A stretch of 64,000 nucleotides of DNA from CBDBND01 sp965262665. Lineage in GTDB: Bacteria > Pseudomonadota > Alphaproteobacteria > Rhodospirillales > Rhodospirillaceae. Positions 16,347 to 25,975 of the stretch are shown in pieces. The notes beneath the pieces were generated by a model, which searched no databases, had not been told where the DNA came from, and saw only the letters and a list, made by a program, of their open reading frames with translations. A program made the translations under genes and the position numbers. Every line of letters starts with the position of its first letter. The first letter of the stretch is position 1. Where the stretch lies: NCBI GenBank assembly GCA_965262665.1, contig CBDHFR010000004.1, positions 3,286,001-3,350,000 of the forward strand. The letters run 5' to 3'.

Positions 16347-17885
16347 ATGAGCCGTATCACACGTAAGAATTTTCTGAAAGGTGCTGTGGGCGGCGCACTC
16401 GGCCTCGCCGGCGCGTTACCGGGAGATGCGGTTGCTCAAGAGGCAGCCTCTGACGATGAGGCGGCCAGTCTTATGGCTGATGAGTTCATCCTCGCGGGCG
16501 CCATGGTGCTCACCATGGACGATCAGCGGCAGGCATTCGAAGACGGATACGTTTGGATTCGGAACGGGCGTATCCACCAGGTCGGCGCCACTGCAGACCT
16601 GGGAGCCGTGCCCGATGGCGTCTCGTATCGCTCGGTCAATCGCCGATTGATCATGCCGGGCCTGATTAACTGTCATGCTCATGTGTCAAACGGCATTCTG
16701 AAGGGCATCTACGATGAAATACCTCTCGAAGTCTGGTTCGGTGGACGACTCATGTGGAATGTGGTTGATGCAATGGATGGCACCGTCGGCGAAGCCGGTT
16801 CGCAATTGTCGTTGCTCGAATTGATGACCATGGGCGTCACCACTATCGCCAACGGGACATTCGGCACGGGCCATGCCGACTTGCTGGATGGAGTTCTGAC
16901 GGCAATAGAGCGCTCGGGCATTCGTGTTGTGGCATCGCGGATGACCGTCGACGGTGTAAACGAAAGTCCTACGCAATTTATTCCTGAAGCTTACCGCGAA
17001 CGGCCTTCCGCAGCCGCCGACGAAGTACGCAGATTACAGCGCCGCTTCAATTCGTCGCGAATATCGGTCGCGCCCGAGGCCCTCGGGCCTCTCCGGTGCA
17101 CCCCCGAAATGGTGGTCGCCATGCACGACGTGGCCGCGCAGACGGGAAGTCACTTCTTTATGCATGTGGCAGACTCACGCGAGGAGTACGACGAAAGCCG
17201 GCGAGTTTTCGGTCATGGCGGCATCATAGAACTGGGGCGGCTCGGGGTGCTTGGTCCGAAGACCTTGTTCGCCCATATGATATGGCTGGATGACGATGAA
17301 ATAAAGCTGCTGGCCGACACTCAAACCGGCGTGTCCCACAATCCGGTGTCGAACGCCACCTGGGCAGGCGGGCTCGCTCGGCTTCCCGAACTCCTTGACG
17401 CCGGTGTGCGCGTCGGTTTGGGGTCTGATGGCGCCGCGACAAATAATAGTCAAAATGTATGGGAAACCATGAAAATGGCGATGCTGTTTCAAAAAGCGCG
17501 GCTTGATACGCCAACCTTTGGATCGGCCGAATTGGCGTTGGAACTCATGACCCGAGGTGGCGCCAGGGCCCTTCACATGGAAGACGAGATCGGTTCCCTC
17601 GAACCTGGAAAACGCGCCGACCTCATTGTCATCGACACAGAACGCGTGGCCCTTGCCCCGGTGCAGGCTGTGGTCTCGAACCTGGTTTACTCGAACGATC
17701 CGTGGGCGGTGCGCGATGTATATGTAGATGGTGAGGCCATTGTCTCTGACGGCGTGCATCGTTATCTCGATCGCGCTCAAGTGATCGAGCAAGTCGAAAT
17801 AGCAGTGGGCCGGCTGCATGAGCGCATACCCGACCACGTTTCTTTCCTCGCCGAGCGTAGCGCTTGGCAGTGGCATCGAAAATAA
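16347..17885 (+). CDS. Tat-exported amidohydrolase (metal-dependent deaminase/chlorohydrolase type)
   Basis: Protein of 512 residues with a Tat-like leader (TRKNFLKGAVGGALGLAGAL) and cleavage near AVA-Q. The mature enzyme follows the ATZ/TRZ and MTA/SAH deaminase branch of the amidohydrolase superfamily: metal ligands H110 and H112 in NCHAHVS, H272 in FFMHVADSREE, H309 in FAHMIWLDDDE and D360 in GLGSDGAATNN. A C-terminal composite-domain segment reads GSLEPGKRADLIVID. The length and all ligands are intact, so it should be an active periplasmic hydrolase or deaminase acting on an unknown heterocycle or amide. It stands alone, with a fragmentary IS30 gene facing it downstream. Confidence 0.85.
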   Translation: MSRITRKNFLKGAVGGALGLAGALPGDAVAQEAASDDEAASLMADEFILAGAMVLTMDDQRQAFEDGYVWIRNGRIHQVGATADLGAVPDGVSYRSVNRRLIMPGLINCHAHVSNGILKGIYDEIPLEVWFGGRLMWNVVDAMDGTVGEAGSQLSLLELMTMGVTTIANGTFGTGHADLLDGVLTAIERSGIRVVASRMTVDGVNESPTQFIPEAYRERPSAAADEVRRLQRRFNSSRISVAPEALGPLRCTPEMVVAMHDVAAQTGSHFFMHVADSREEYDESRRVFGHGGIIELGRLGVLGPKTLFAHMIWLDDDEIKLLADTQTGVSHNPVSNATWAGGLARLPELLDAGVRVGLGSDGAATNNSQNVWETMKMAMLFQKARLDTPTFGSAELALELMTRGGARALHMEDEIGSLEPGKRADLIVIDTERVALAPVQAVVSNLVYSNDPWAVRDVYVDGEAIVSDGVHRYLDRAQVIEQVEIAVGRLHERIPDHVSFLAERSAWQWHRK

Positions 17886-17980
17886 AGGCGCTGTTGAGCG
17901 CCAAAATTAGGACCGCTTTCAAAACTGAACACAGCGGACATGATTTAGCAGCGATGGAATGTCCGCTAATAGCTGCCACC

Positions 17981-18577
17981 TCAATCGGTCGACGCAACAC
18001 ATGCGTTAAATCTTTCTGCCGGCGTTTCAAACTCCAGCGTCTTTCGTGGTCGCTCGTTGAGCTGACGAGCTACTTTGTTCAGCTCCGCTTGTGAGTATAC
18101 CGACAAGTCCGTTCCCTTGGGGAAGTACTGTCTCAGCAACCCATTAGTGTTTTCATTGGATCCACGTTGCCACGGACTCTGCGGATCGCAGAAGTAGACA
18201 TCAATGTCGGTCGCCAAGGTAAACTGTTTGTGGGCCGCGAGTTCCTTGCCCCGGTCCCAGGTCAGCGATTTGTACAGTTCCGTCGGCAGCTTCTTCGCCT
18301 GCTTGATGAGCGCTGATACAACCGTCTGCGTATCCTTATTCGTCACCTTCACCAACATAACGTAACGCGTTTGACGTTCGACCAGGGTCGCAATGTGGCT
18401 GTTCTTCGATCCTGTGATGAGGTCGCCTTCCCAATGACCCGGCACGGCGCGGTCTTCAACAGACACCGGTCGCTCGCTGATCGAGATCATGTCCTTGATT
18501 TGCCCTTGGCCTTCGCCTTTTTGGCTGATGTGTTTGGATCGAAGGTTCGTACGCTTTGATCGAAGATGCTGAAGAAG
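17981..18577 (-). pseudogene. IS30-family transposase, C-terminal part
   Basis: An open minus-strand frame leaves IS6 copy E at 18577 and ends at 17981. It reads GEGQGQIKDMISISERPVSV, then EDRAVPGHWEGDLI, LVERQTRYVMLVKV, SLTWDRGKELAAHKQF and SPWQRGSNENTNGLLRQYFP, the DDE region of IS30 transposases including the last Glu in SNENTNGLLR. The N-terminal HTH part is missing, cut by the IS6 copy. Confidence 0.9.
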
Positions 18578-19382
18578 GGCATTGTCAGACTAACTGGCCC
18601 GGAGCAGAAGAAGCCATAATAGAGGACTCTCAGGGTGCAAGTTGACGCCATTCGGCCAAGGCGGTGGCTCGGGCTTGTTTGAAAATGTCGCGGCGGTTGA
18701 GATGGCGTTGGTGGTTGAAATGGTTGTAGATCGAAGCATGGACGGAGGCGAATTTCTGCAAGGTCTTGATGTCTCTGAACCGAGCCATCGCCCCTTCCCG
18801 TCGTCGCAAGGGCTGATGTGAGTTTTCCGCCCGGTTGTTGAGCCAGCGCCTGGTCTCTTGACAACCTTCATTGCCAATCACCTTCATCGCCGCCCGGTAT
18901 GACTTTAGCCTATCCGTGACGATCGAAGCCGGCCGGCCATAACGCTTCATGGCACGTTTAAGGAATTCAAGCGCAGCCCTGTGATCCCGCCGTTTCGTGG
19001 CATAGACCTCAAGCACTTCGCCTTCATGGTCAACGGCACGCCATAGATAATGTGTCTCGCCATTGATCCGGACGAACACCTCATCAAGATGCCAGCGCCA
19101 ATTCGACCAGTTGCGCCGGTCTATCCGCCTCTTCCGGATCTCGGCGGCAAACAACGGGCCAAAGCGGTTCCACCAGTACCGTACGGTCTCATGGCAGATG
19201 TCGATGCCGCGCTCGAACAGGAGATCTTCGACCTGTCTCAGCGACAAGGGATAACGGACATACAGCATCACAGCGCTGCGGATGACCTCGGGCGAGCTAT
19301 TGAAATAACGGAAGGGATTGTGCATCGCCGGAGGCTACGAGACCTTACGTCCCCGCTCAAGCCCATTTACTCTGACAATGCC
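18578..19382 (-). mobile_element. IS6-family insertion sequence, copy E (805 bp)
   Basis: Ends at GGCATTGTCAGACTAA (18578) and a slightly variant TTTACTCTGACAATGCC end (19382). Flanks tgaagaag and caagaagc are similar by chance but are not a duplication. It joins an IS30 transposase tail to a lipase gene. Confidence 0.95.
18630..19325 (-). CDS. IS6-family transposase (copy E)
   Basis: 231 residues with the DDE triad intact. C-terminal block GNEGCQETRRW as in copies F, G and H; differs from G mainly in QPLRRRE and RDIFKQ. Confidence 0.95.
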   Translation of the reverse strand: MHNPFRYFNSSPEVIRSAVMLYVRYPLSLRQVEDLLFERGIDICHETVRYWWNRFGPLFAAEIRKRRIDRRNWSNWRWHLDEVFVRINGETHYLWRAVDHEGEVLEVYATKRRDHRAALEFLKRAMKRYGRPASIVTDRLKSYRAAMKVIGNEGCQETRRWLNNRAENSHQPLRRREGAMARFRDIKTLQKFASVHASIYNHFNHQRHLNRRDIFKQARATALAEWRQLAP

Positions 19383-20280
19383 CAAGAAGCTACTAGCAGA
19401 TATTCTCAAACCTCACGGCTTTGAGCTTGTCGAGACATTTGACGACAACCTTACCGGCTCGCAAGCATTTCTATGTAAGCATAGCGCCGATAAATATGCG
19501 GTTCTCGCTTTTCGAGGGACCGAACCAAACCTGGAGGATATCAAGGCTGATATTAAGGCCAACCTCACATCGGTTGATATTCGCGGCACGAAGGTTGAAA
19601 TGCATAGTGGCTACCTGGCTCAGTTTCAGTCAATTCAGAAAGAGATTGAAACCAGTCTCGCAGACGAAAAACTGAAGGATAGTCAACTTTTTATCACCGG
19701 GCATTCGCTTGGCGGCGCTCTGGCCATTACCGCAACCAAGTTTTTGACCAACGATATCACCGGCGCTTGCTACACCTTCGGTTCACCGCCCGTCGGTACC
19801 AAAGAATTTGTGCACGATGTTATGACGCCCATATATCGGATCATCAATTACGTAGACATTGTGCCGCGGCTTCCCAATCCGACTATGGTCTGGCTTGTCC
19901 GTGTGCTGGCTACGGCAGTAATGACGGTACTGGATATGTTTCAGTTCATCTCCTTTATCAAGAATTCTTCCTGGTATTCAAAGGTCAATCGTTGGCTAGC
20001 AGATGCGCAAAAATACAGACAGTCCGGTTACGGTAGCTATCTGGTTGGTCATGGGAAAAATACGAGACTGCGCTACAATGTCAGTTCGTTCGATAAGATC
20101 CATTGGTGGTGGTTGCAAGTACGCCGATTGCGACACGGTGATTTCGAGTCGCTTTCCGATCGCAGTATTGAAGAATATTCGAAGAAGCTCGCGGCCTGGG
20201 CCGCCGACCGCCAAGCCAAAAAGCCGCAGGCTCCTCCAACCACTCCGGCGATCGCAGCGATGCCCGGGTCAGCAAAATAG
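19383..20280 (+). pseudogene. Class 3 lipase, N-terminally truncated
   Basis: The frame opens inside the right end of IS6 copy E (an ATG is supplied by the inverted repeat, acaATGcc) and runs to 20280. It shows the alpha/beta hydrolase lipase-3 pattern: YAVLAFRGTEPN with the oxyanion region, nucleophile Ser in FITGHSLGGALA, YTFGSPPVG and YVDIVPRLP with the catalytic Asp; a C-terminal His may lie in DKIHWWW. The usual N-terminal segment upstream of the FRGTE strand is shortened, so some sequence is missing. A fused start codon could still give a protein of about 299 residues. The 271-bp gap after it (20281-20551) contains a C10 run and nothing else recognised. Confidence 0.7.
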
Positions 20281-20551
20281 AAGAACCGCTATACAACGCG
20301 CCGATCAACGATCCTTGCTGCGGGCACGGGCGTACTCCTTGGATGGTGTGTCGCTCGAGAACTTTACCACCTTCTTCCCAAACCCTCCCCCCCCCCATGA
20401 ACTGACGAGAACCCCTTCGCCGACAGAGATAAGGACTTGACGACCTTTAGGAGCATCAATGCCCTGTCGACAATTCGGCAAAGAAATGGATAAACTGCGG
20501 CGAACAAGCGTTTTAAGAGTCGCATAAGGCATCAATTCAGGGGAGACACCG

Positions 20552-21373
20552 GTGGTACGACCACAAACGGAAAATCTCAACGCATTCGACGTGGAAAAAA
20601 CACCTTGGCAGCCGGCAGGACTGCCGGATGGCGCGGAAATTCGGGTTCTCAACGAGGATTTGGAAGGCGGTGCTATTTCCGGGCTTATTCACTTGCCTAA
20701 AGGCTGGAAGTGGGATGGACCGAGTGTTTGCGCTGCTAGCCTCGACCTGTTCGTATTCGAAGGAGCATTCAGGCTGGGAGATCATGAAATGCCCAGCGGC
20801 GGCTTTGCTTACTATCCCGCTGGTGTTTTACAGAAAGGCTGGGAAGCCCTGGAAGACTGCAGTCTCTTCGCCATCTTTGACGAGCGACCGGTATTCAGTG
20901 ACATGGCCGCATCGGCGGGCGATGCCCAGGAAGACAAAACAGTTCCGTTCATCGACAGCTGGGACATGGATTGGATCGATCCCAATACCGCTTCCGCTCC
21001 AAGCAATCCGTTGCGCGCTGGGATTTTTGTGAAAATGTTCCGCACCGACCCCGATAACGGAGTCAGCACATATCTCGCCGGCATGATGCCTGGCTGGTTC
21101 CAGGAAGGCGTAGAAGTACATCCCGTCCGGGAGGAAAGTCTGGTCATCAGCGGCGACGTCAACATTGCAACCGTGGACGGCAGCCCCGGATATACTTGCC
21201 GGGTCGGTGGCTTCTATTCTCGACCGGCCGGTGTTCCTCACGGTCCCATTTCCACAAAAAATGGAAATGTTGGAATTATCCATTCCACGGGATTGCTGGG
21301 CATTGACTATTTGGATGAACCCAAATCCAAAGAAATAATCTTCGACTATTTTCACTCGCACCCATGGCATTAA
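20552..21373 (+). CDS. Bicupin protein (DUF4437/ChrR-cupin-like)
   Basis: 273 residues from a GTG at 20552 preceded by GGGGAGACACC. Two cupin halves are apparent: the first around GLIHLPKGWKWDGPS and DLFVFEGAFRLGDHEMPSGG, the second around MMPGWFQEGVEVHPVREESL, VISGDVNI and GGFYSRPAGVPHGP. Potential metal ligands are the His/Glu in EVHPVREE and the His in PHGP; the first half is poorer in ligands. A second member of the same type lies at 51316-52134, adjacent to a SnoaL-EthD catabolic cluster. Likely a cytoplasmic small-molecule-binding or dioxygenase-like cupin; substrate unknown. Confidence 0.75.
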   Translation: MVRPQTENLNAFDVEKTPWQPAGLPDGAEIRVLNEDLEGGAISGLIHLPKGWKWDGPSVCAASLDLFVFEGAFRLGDHEMPSGGFAYYPAGVLQKGWEALEDCSLFAIFDERPVFSDMAASAGDAQEDKTVPFIDSWDMDWIDPNTASAPSNPLRAGIFVKMFRTDPDNGVSTYLAGMMPGWFQEGVEVHPVREESLVISGDVNIATVDGSPGYTCRVGGFYSRPAGVPHGPISTKNGNVGIIHSTGLLGIDYLDEPKSKEIIFDYFHSHPWH

Positions 21374-21383
21374 CGTTAAAGAG

Positions 21384-21467
21384 AGGCCCTTTTCGAGAAC
21401 GTTATCCGCTTGGACTGGATGTGAATCCTCCATAACTCTGTGAGGATAATGTTTTCGGAAGGGACAG
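21384..21467. repeat. Complete hairpin repeat, copy b (CGAAAACCT family)
   Basis: Left arm CCCTTTTCGAGAACGTTATC and right arm GGATAATGTTTTCGGAAGGG with a short centre, immediately downstream of the bicupin gene, so it might also act as its transcript-end hairpin. Confidence 0.75.
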
Positions 21468-21612
21468 CCGCAAAATCCCATCGTCTTGCTTCTTAGCCAT
21501 ACGTCTCTCTTATCAAAAAGTTCGTCGTATGGCTAACAAACACAAAATTACTTGCAGACTCATTCGGTGATCGACTTCGCTGGAAGCCCATGCACTGCTC
21601 AATAAACGATCA

Positions 21613-21779
21613 TCATACGGCCAGTGAACCGATGTAGTTGGTGTAGGTGCTGGCCGCTTTGTCATCCAGAAAATCCACGCTGTAGGTCGAACTCTCGACG
21701 TAAATGTGGACCCAACTGGCGACACATTCGAAATAGATAGAACCTGCATAGTTCTGGGTAATCGTGTTGTAGTCCCGAT
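21613..21779 (-). pseudogene. Unknown protein, C-terminal fragment cut by IS6 copy F
   Basis: Leaving IS6 copy F, a minus-strand frame reads RDYNTITQNYAGSIYFECVA, then WVHIYVESSTYSVDFLDDKA and TYTNYIGSLAV before a TGA. The aromatic, Ser/Thr-rich alternation suggests a beta-rich or surface protein. Family not recognised. Confidence 0.4.
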
Positions 21780-22584
21780 GGCATTGTCAGACTAACTGGC
21801 CCGGAGCAGAAGAAGCCATAATAGAGGACTCTCAGGGTGCAAGTTGACGCCATTCGGCCACGGCGGTGGCTCGGGCTTGTTTGAAAGTATCGCGGCGGTT
21901 GAGATGGCGTTGGTGGTTGAAATGGTTGTAGATCGAGGCGTGAATGGAGGCGAATTTCTGCAAGGTCTTGATGTCTCTGAACCGAGCCATTGCCCCTTCC
22001 CGTCGTCGGAAGGGTTGATGTGAGTTTTCCGCCCGGTTGTTGAGCCAGCGCCTGGTCTCTTGACAACCTTCATTGCCAATCACCTTCATCGCAGCCCGGT
22101 ATGACTTTAGCCTATCTGTGACGATCGAAGCCGGCCGGCCATAACGCTTCATGGCACGTTTAAGGAATTCAAGCGCAGCCCTGTGATCCCGCCGTTTCGT
22201 GGCATAGACCTCAAGCACTTCGCCTTCATGGTCAACGGCACGCCATAGATAATGTGTCTCGCCGTTGATGCGGACAAATACCTCATCAAGATGCCAGCGC
22301 CACAGCGAATAGGATCCACGATGAACACGGCGTTTGCGGATCTCGGCGGCAAACAACGGGCCAAAACGGTTCCACCAGTACCGTACGGTTTCATGGCAAA
22401 TGTCTATGCCCCGTTCGAACAGGAGGTCTTCGACCTGACGCAACGACAGCGGATAGCGGATATACGTCATCACCGCGAGGCGGATGACCTCGGGCGAGCT
22501 GTTGAAATAACGGAAGGGATTGTGCATCGCCGGAGGCTACGAGACCTTACGTCCCCGCTCAAGCCCATTTACTCTGACAATGCC
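21780..22584 (-). mobile_element. IS6-family insertion sequence, copy F (805 bp)
   Basis: Ends GGCATTGTCAGACTAA at 21780 and CTGACAATGCC at 22584. Flanks gtcccgat and gtagatcg do not match. Confidence 0.95.
21832..22527 (-). CDS. IS6-family transposase (copy F, mosaic)
   Basis: 231 residues, DDE intact. It combines the N-terminal block of copy A (LAVMTYIRYPLS), the central block of J/K/L (GSYSLWRW) and the C-terminal block of E/G/H (GNEGCQETRRW). Confidence 0.95.
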   Translation of the reverse strand: MHNPFRYFNSSPEVIRLAVMTYIRYPLSLRQVEDLLFERGIDICHETVRYWWNRFGPLFAAEIRKRRVHRGSYSLWRWHLDEVFVRINGETHYLWRAVDHEGEVLEVYATKRRDHRAALEFLKRAMKRYGRPASIVTDRLKSYRAAMKVIGNEGCQETRRWLNNRAENSHQPFRRREGAMARFRDIKTLQKFASIHASIYNHFNHQRHLNRRDTFKQARATAVAEWRQLAP

Positions 22585-22707
22585 GTAGATCGCCCTAAAC
22601 CTTAGGTTAATTACGGAGACGTTTACCTCTATTAATGTCCGTCTTAGATCTGACGCATAATGCAAAGCCTGCCTGTTCTGGTATGGTCGAATTTGCCATA
22701 GTCACAG

Positions 22708-24222
22708 ATGAACTCTCGTGTGGAGGATGCCATACTTCGCTCCACGGCCCGATTTGGACGTCTCGCACTCGCTGTCCTTTTTGCGGCGGTAGGCGTTACC
22801 GCCTTGGCTCAATCACAGCCCGCGCCAGGCGGTGGTGTGGTTCTGCGTCTTGACGTCGATGGGGCGATTGGTCCAGCGACAAGCGAATACATTACCAACG
22901 GACTTGCTGTTGCTGCTGAGCGCAATGTTGCCCTTGTGGTGCTGCGCATGGATACACCCGGCGGCCTCGATACCTCGATGCGTGAGATCATTCAAAACAT
23001 TCTAGCCTCTCCAGTTCCGGTCGCCACTTTTGTCGCTCCCAGTGGTGGGCGGGCGGCTAGCGCTGGGACGTACATTCTCTATGCCAGCCATATCGCCGCC
23101 ATGGCGCCGGGCACTAACCTGGGTGCGGCCACGCCGGTCCAGATAGGCGGTGGCGTTCCGCTGCCGGGAAGCCCGCAACCTCAACCCCAGCCCATCGAAC
23201 CCACACGGGCACCGGACAGTAACTCGGATACAAGTGAGTCCGCTCAAACCGATGAGAGTCCGGACACGACCGCCAAACCGCCACCGCCCAAAGACGCCAT
23301 GGGCGCTAAGATAGTCAATGACGCCGCGGCGTATATCCGGGGGCTGGCGGACATGCGTGGCCGCAATGCCGACTGGGCGGAAAAGGCCGTGCGCCAAGCC
23401 GCCAGTCTGTCGTCCCAGGCGGCTTTGGAGCAGAACGTCATAGATGTCGTCGCGGATACGGTTGCCAGCCTGTTACAGAAGATTGACGGCCGGACCGTGA
23501 AAATGGTCGACGGTGAAACCGTGTTAAATGTTGCGGGCGCGGCCGTCGAAGCGATGGAACCAAATTGGCGCACCAAGATCTTATCGGTCATCGCCCATCC
23601 CAACATCGCCTTCATTCTGATGTTGGTTGGCACGTACGGTTTGATTTTCGAACTCTCCAACCCGGGCGCCATCATTCCCGGAACGATCGGCGCCATCAGC
23701 ATCATGCTTGCGCTATATGCGCTGAACGTTTTACCCGTCAACTACGCCGGTCTGGGGTTGGTCTTGCTCGGCATAGCTCTCATGGTAGCGGAGGCGTTTG
23801 CACCTTCATTCGGGGTGCTCGGTCTGGGCGGGATTACAGCCTTCATTATTGGCGCCACGTTTTTGTTTGAGACGACCGCGCCTGGCTTCGACTTGTCGTG
23901 GACGGTGATCATCGGGAGCGCTGTATTCACGGCCGGGTTCCTCATTCTGATCATGTCCATGGCTATTGGCGCCTACCGCCGCAAAGTGGTAACGGGACAA
24001 GAAGAAATTCTCGGCGCCGCGGCTGAAGTCAGTGAATGGACGGGGACGGCAGGGCGTGTCCACTACCACGGTGAAACCTGGCATGCCGAAGGCCCAAGCG
24101 GTCTTGCTCCCGGCTCTGCGGTTGAAATCAAAGACCGGCGCGGGCTGACCCTTATCGTTTTGCCACAGGTCGTTGGTCCACAAGGCGTTGGACCGAAAGA
24201 CGCTGAACCACACTCTGAATAG
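22708..24222 (+). CDS. NfeD-family membrane-bound serine protease (ClpP class)
   Basis: 504 residues: signal/anchor at 17-34, then a ClpP-class protease domain with nucleophile S118 in GGRAASAGTYIL and the general-base Lys K201 in GAKIVNDAAAYIRGLA, separated by a Pro/Ser-rich insert (about 150-195). Four to five membrane segments follow between about 285 and 420 (e.g. IAFILMLVGTYGLIFEL), then a soluble OB-fold NfeD C-terminal domain (GTAGRVHYHGETWHAEG). This is the long 1b form. It is directly followed by a slipin gene, the usual partner; such pairs are linked to membrane quality control of SPFH microdomains. Gene and operon look intact, one of the few here. Confidence 0.92.
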   Translation: MNSRVEDAILRSTARFGRLALAVLFAAVGVTALAQSQPAPGGGVVLRLDVDGAIGPATSEYITNGLAVAAERNVALVVLRMDTPGGLDTSMREIIQNILASPVPVATFVAPSGGRAASAGTYILYASHIAAMAPGTNLGAATPVQIGGGVPLPGSPQPQPQPIEPTRAPDSNSDTSESAQTDESPDTTAKPPPPKDAMGAKIVNDAAAYIRGLADMRGRNADWAEKAVRQAASLSSQAALEQNVIDVVADTVASLLQKIDGRTVKMVDGETVLNVAGAAVEAMEPNWRTKILSVIAHPNIAFILMLVGTYGLIFELSNPGAIIPGTIGAISIMLALYALNVLPVNYAGLGLVLLGIALMVAEAFAPSFGVLGLGGITAFIIGATFLFETTAPGFDLSWTVIIGSAVFTAGFLILIMSMAIGAYRRKVVTGQEEILGAAAEVSEWTGTAGRVHYHGETWHAEGPSGLAPGSAVEIKDRRGLTLIVLPQVVGPQGVGPKDAEPHSE

Positions 24223-24241
24223 CGCAGAAATGGGACCCATC

Positions 24242-25000
24242 ATGGAAATCGAATTTGTCGGCTATACCCTCTTCGGTCTGTTCGCGATCGTCTTTCTGGC
24301 GACGGCGATCAAGATCCTACGCGAGTACCAGCGCGGCGTCGTCTTCACCCTTGGCCGTTTTACCGGGGTGCGCGGACCGGGTCTGATCATCCTCATCCCC
24401 TTCATCCAGCAGATGGTGCGGGTAGATTTGCGGACCATCGTTCACGATGTGCCGACCCAGGACGTCATCTCCAGGGATAACGTTTCGGTAAAGGTCAACG
24501 CAGTGATCTACTTCCGCGTGGTCGACCCGGAGCGCGCGATTATACAAGTCGAAAAATTTGTCGACGCGACCAGCCAGCTGGCGCAAACGACACTTCGATC
24601 AGTGCTCGGTAAGCACGAACTCGACGAGATGCTGACCGAACGGGATAAACTTAACCAAGACATCCAAGACATTATTGATATGCAGACCGACGCCTGGGGC
24701 ATCAAAGTGGCCAACGTTGAAATCAAACACGTCGATCTCAACGAGACCATGATCCGTGCCATTGCAAAGCAGGCGGAAGCCGAACGGATTCGCCGGGCCA
24801 AGATTATCAATGCCGAAGGCGAACAGCAGGCCGCCGAAAAACTTACGGAAGCGGCGCGCATTCTTGCAACCGAAGACGGCGCCATGCAGTTGCGGTATCT
24901 CGGTGCCTTGCAGGAGTTTGCCGGTGAGAAAGCGTCCACCGTTGTTCTGCCCTTGCCGCTCGATCTGATGAAGATGTTCGATAAGTCGAGAACGGGGTGA
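24242..25000 (+). CDS. Slipin (stomatin-like SPFH/band 7 protein)
   Basis: About 252 residues from ATG 24242 (ATG 24230 is also possible). One N-terminal membrane hairpin (VGYTLFGLFAIVFLATAIKI), then the SPFH domain: REYQRGVVFTLGRF, GPGLIILIPFI, VDLRTIVHDVPTQDVI, DNVSVKVNAVIYFRV. A coiled coil rich in Ala/Glu/Arg follows (QAEAERIRRAKIINAEGEQQ). Substrate and partner of the upstream NfeD protease, from which it is only about 20 bp away. Inner-membrane scaffolding role. The C-terminus (LPLPLDLMKMFDK) is complete. Confidence 0.93.
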   Translation: MEIEFVGYTLFGLFAIVFLATAIKILREYQRGVVFTLGRFTGVRGPGLIILIPFIQQMVRVDLRTIVHDVPTQDVISRDNVSVKVNAVIYFRVVDPERAIIQVEKFVDATSQLAQTTLRSVLGKHELDEMLTERDKLNQDIQDIIDMQTDAWGIKVANVEIKHVDLNETMIRAIAKQAEAERIRRAKIINAEGEQQAAEKLTEAARILATEDGAMQLRYLGALQEFAGEKASTVVLPLPLDLMKMFDKSRTG

Positions 25001-25091
25001 TGGGGCCGGCGCGGCCAAGCAGCCTGACCAGCTGGAATCGCTAAATTTCAAGGACGTCAATAAAGCAAATATTTTGATGAATGTATTTGAC

Positions 25092-25896
25092 GGCATTGTC
25101 AGACTAAATCGGCTTGAGCGGGGACGTAAGGTCTCGTAGCCTCCGGCGATGCACAATCCCTTCCGTTATTTCAATAGCTCGCCCGAGGTCATCCGCAGCG
25201 CTGTGATGCTGTATGTCCGTTATCCCTTGTCGCTGAGACAGGTCGAAGATCTCCTGTTCGAGCGCGGCATCGACATCTGCCATGAGACCGTACGGTACTG
25301 GTGGAACCGCTTTGGCCCGTTGTTTGCCGCCGAGATCCGGAAGAGGCGGATAGACCGGCGCAACTGGTCGAATTGGCGCTGGCATCTTGATGAGGTATTC
25401 GTCCGCATCAACGGCGAGACACATTATCTATGGCGTGCCGTTGACCATGAAGGCGAAGTGCTTGAGGTCTATGCCACGAAACGGCGGGATCACAGGGCTG
25501 CGCTTGAATTCCTTAAACGTGCCATGAAGCGTTATGGCCGGCCGGCTTCGATCGTCACAGATAGACTAAAGTCATACCGGGCTGCGATGAAGGTGATTGG
25601 CAATGAAGGTTGTCAAGAGACCAGGCGCTGGCTCAACAACCGGGCGGAAAACTCACATCAACCCTTCCGACGACGGGAAGGGGCAATGGCTCGGTTCAGA
25701 GACATCAAGACCTTGCAGAAATTCGCCTCCATTCACGCCTCGATCTACAACCATTTCAACCACCAACGCCATCTCAACCGCCGCGATACTTTCAAACAAG
25801 CCCGAGCCACCGCCTTGGCCGAATGGCGTCAACTTGCTGCCTGAGAGTCCTCTATTATGGCTTCTTCTGCTCCGGGCCAGTTAGTCTGACAATGCC
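25092..25896 (+). mobile_element. IS6-family insertion sequence, copy G (805 bp)
   Basis: Ends GGCATTGTCAGACTAA at 25092 and TTAGTCTGACAATGCC at 25896. Opposite orientation to A, B, E and F. Flanks tatttgac and tgcccgtg differ. Confidence 0.95.
25149..25844 (+). CDS. IS6-family transposase (copy G)
   Basis: 231 residues with D81, D138 and E167; translation identical to copy H, which lies 6 kb away in the opposite orientation. Confidence 0.95.
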   Translation: MHNPFRYFNSSPEVIRSAVMLYVRYPLSLRQVEDLLFERGIDICHETVRYWWNRFGPLFAAEIRKRRIDRRNWSNWRWHLDEVFVRINGETHYLWRAVDHEGEVLEVYATKRRDHRAALEFLKRAMKRYGRPASIVTDRLKSYRAAMKVIGNEGCQETRRWLNNRAENSHQPFRRREGAMARFRDIKTLQKFASIHASIYNHFNHQRHLNRRDTFKQARATALAEWRQLAA

Positions 25897-25958
25897 TGCC
25901 CGTGGTAATCCACGTCGCGCCCGAAGGCCTTCATAAACAGTGCCCGATCAATATTCAT
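25897..25958 (-). pseudogene. Unknown gene start, cut by IS6 copy G
   Basis: An ATG at 25958, 18 bp past the outer-membrane protein stop, begins MNIDRALFMKAFGRDVDYHG and runs into IS6 copy G after 20 codons. Too short to assign. Confidence 0.3.
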
Positions 25959-25975
25959 CACTTCTTGGCTTCGTC

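Noticed and set aside
18570..19390. Target duplication around IS6 copy E (gaagaag and caagaag)
   Set aside because: The 8-mers tgaagaag and caagaagc do not align at the IS edges, and the neighbours on the two sides are unrelated genes.
20386..20395. C10 homopolymer as a phase-variable tract
   Set aside because: It lies in a gene-free gap about 155 bp before the next start, with no promoter or coding frame that it would switch.
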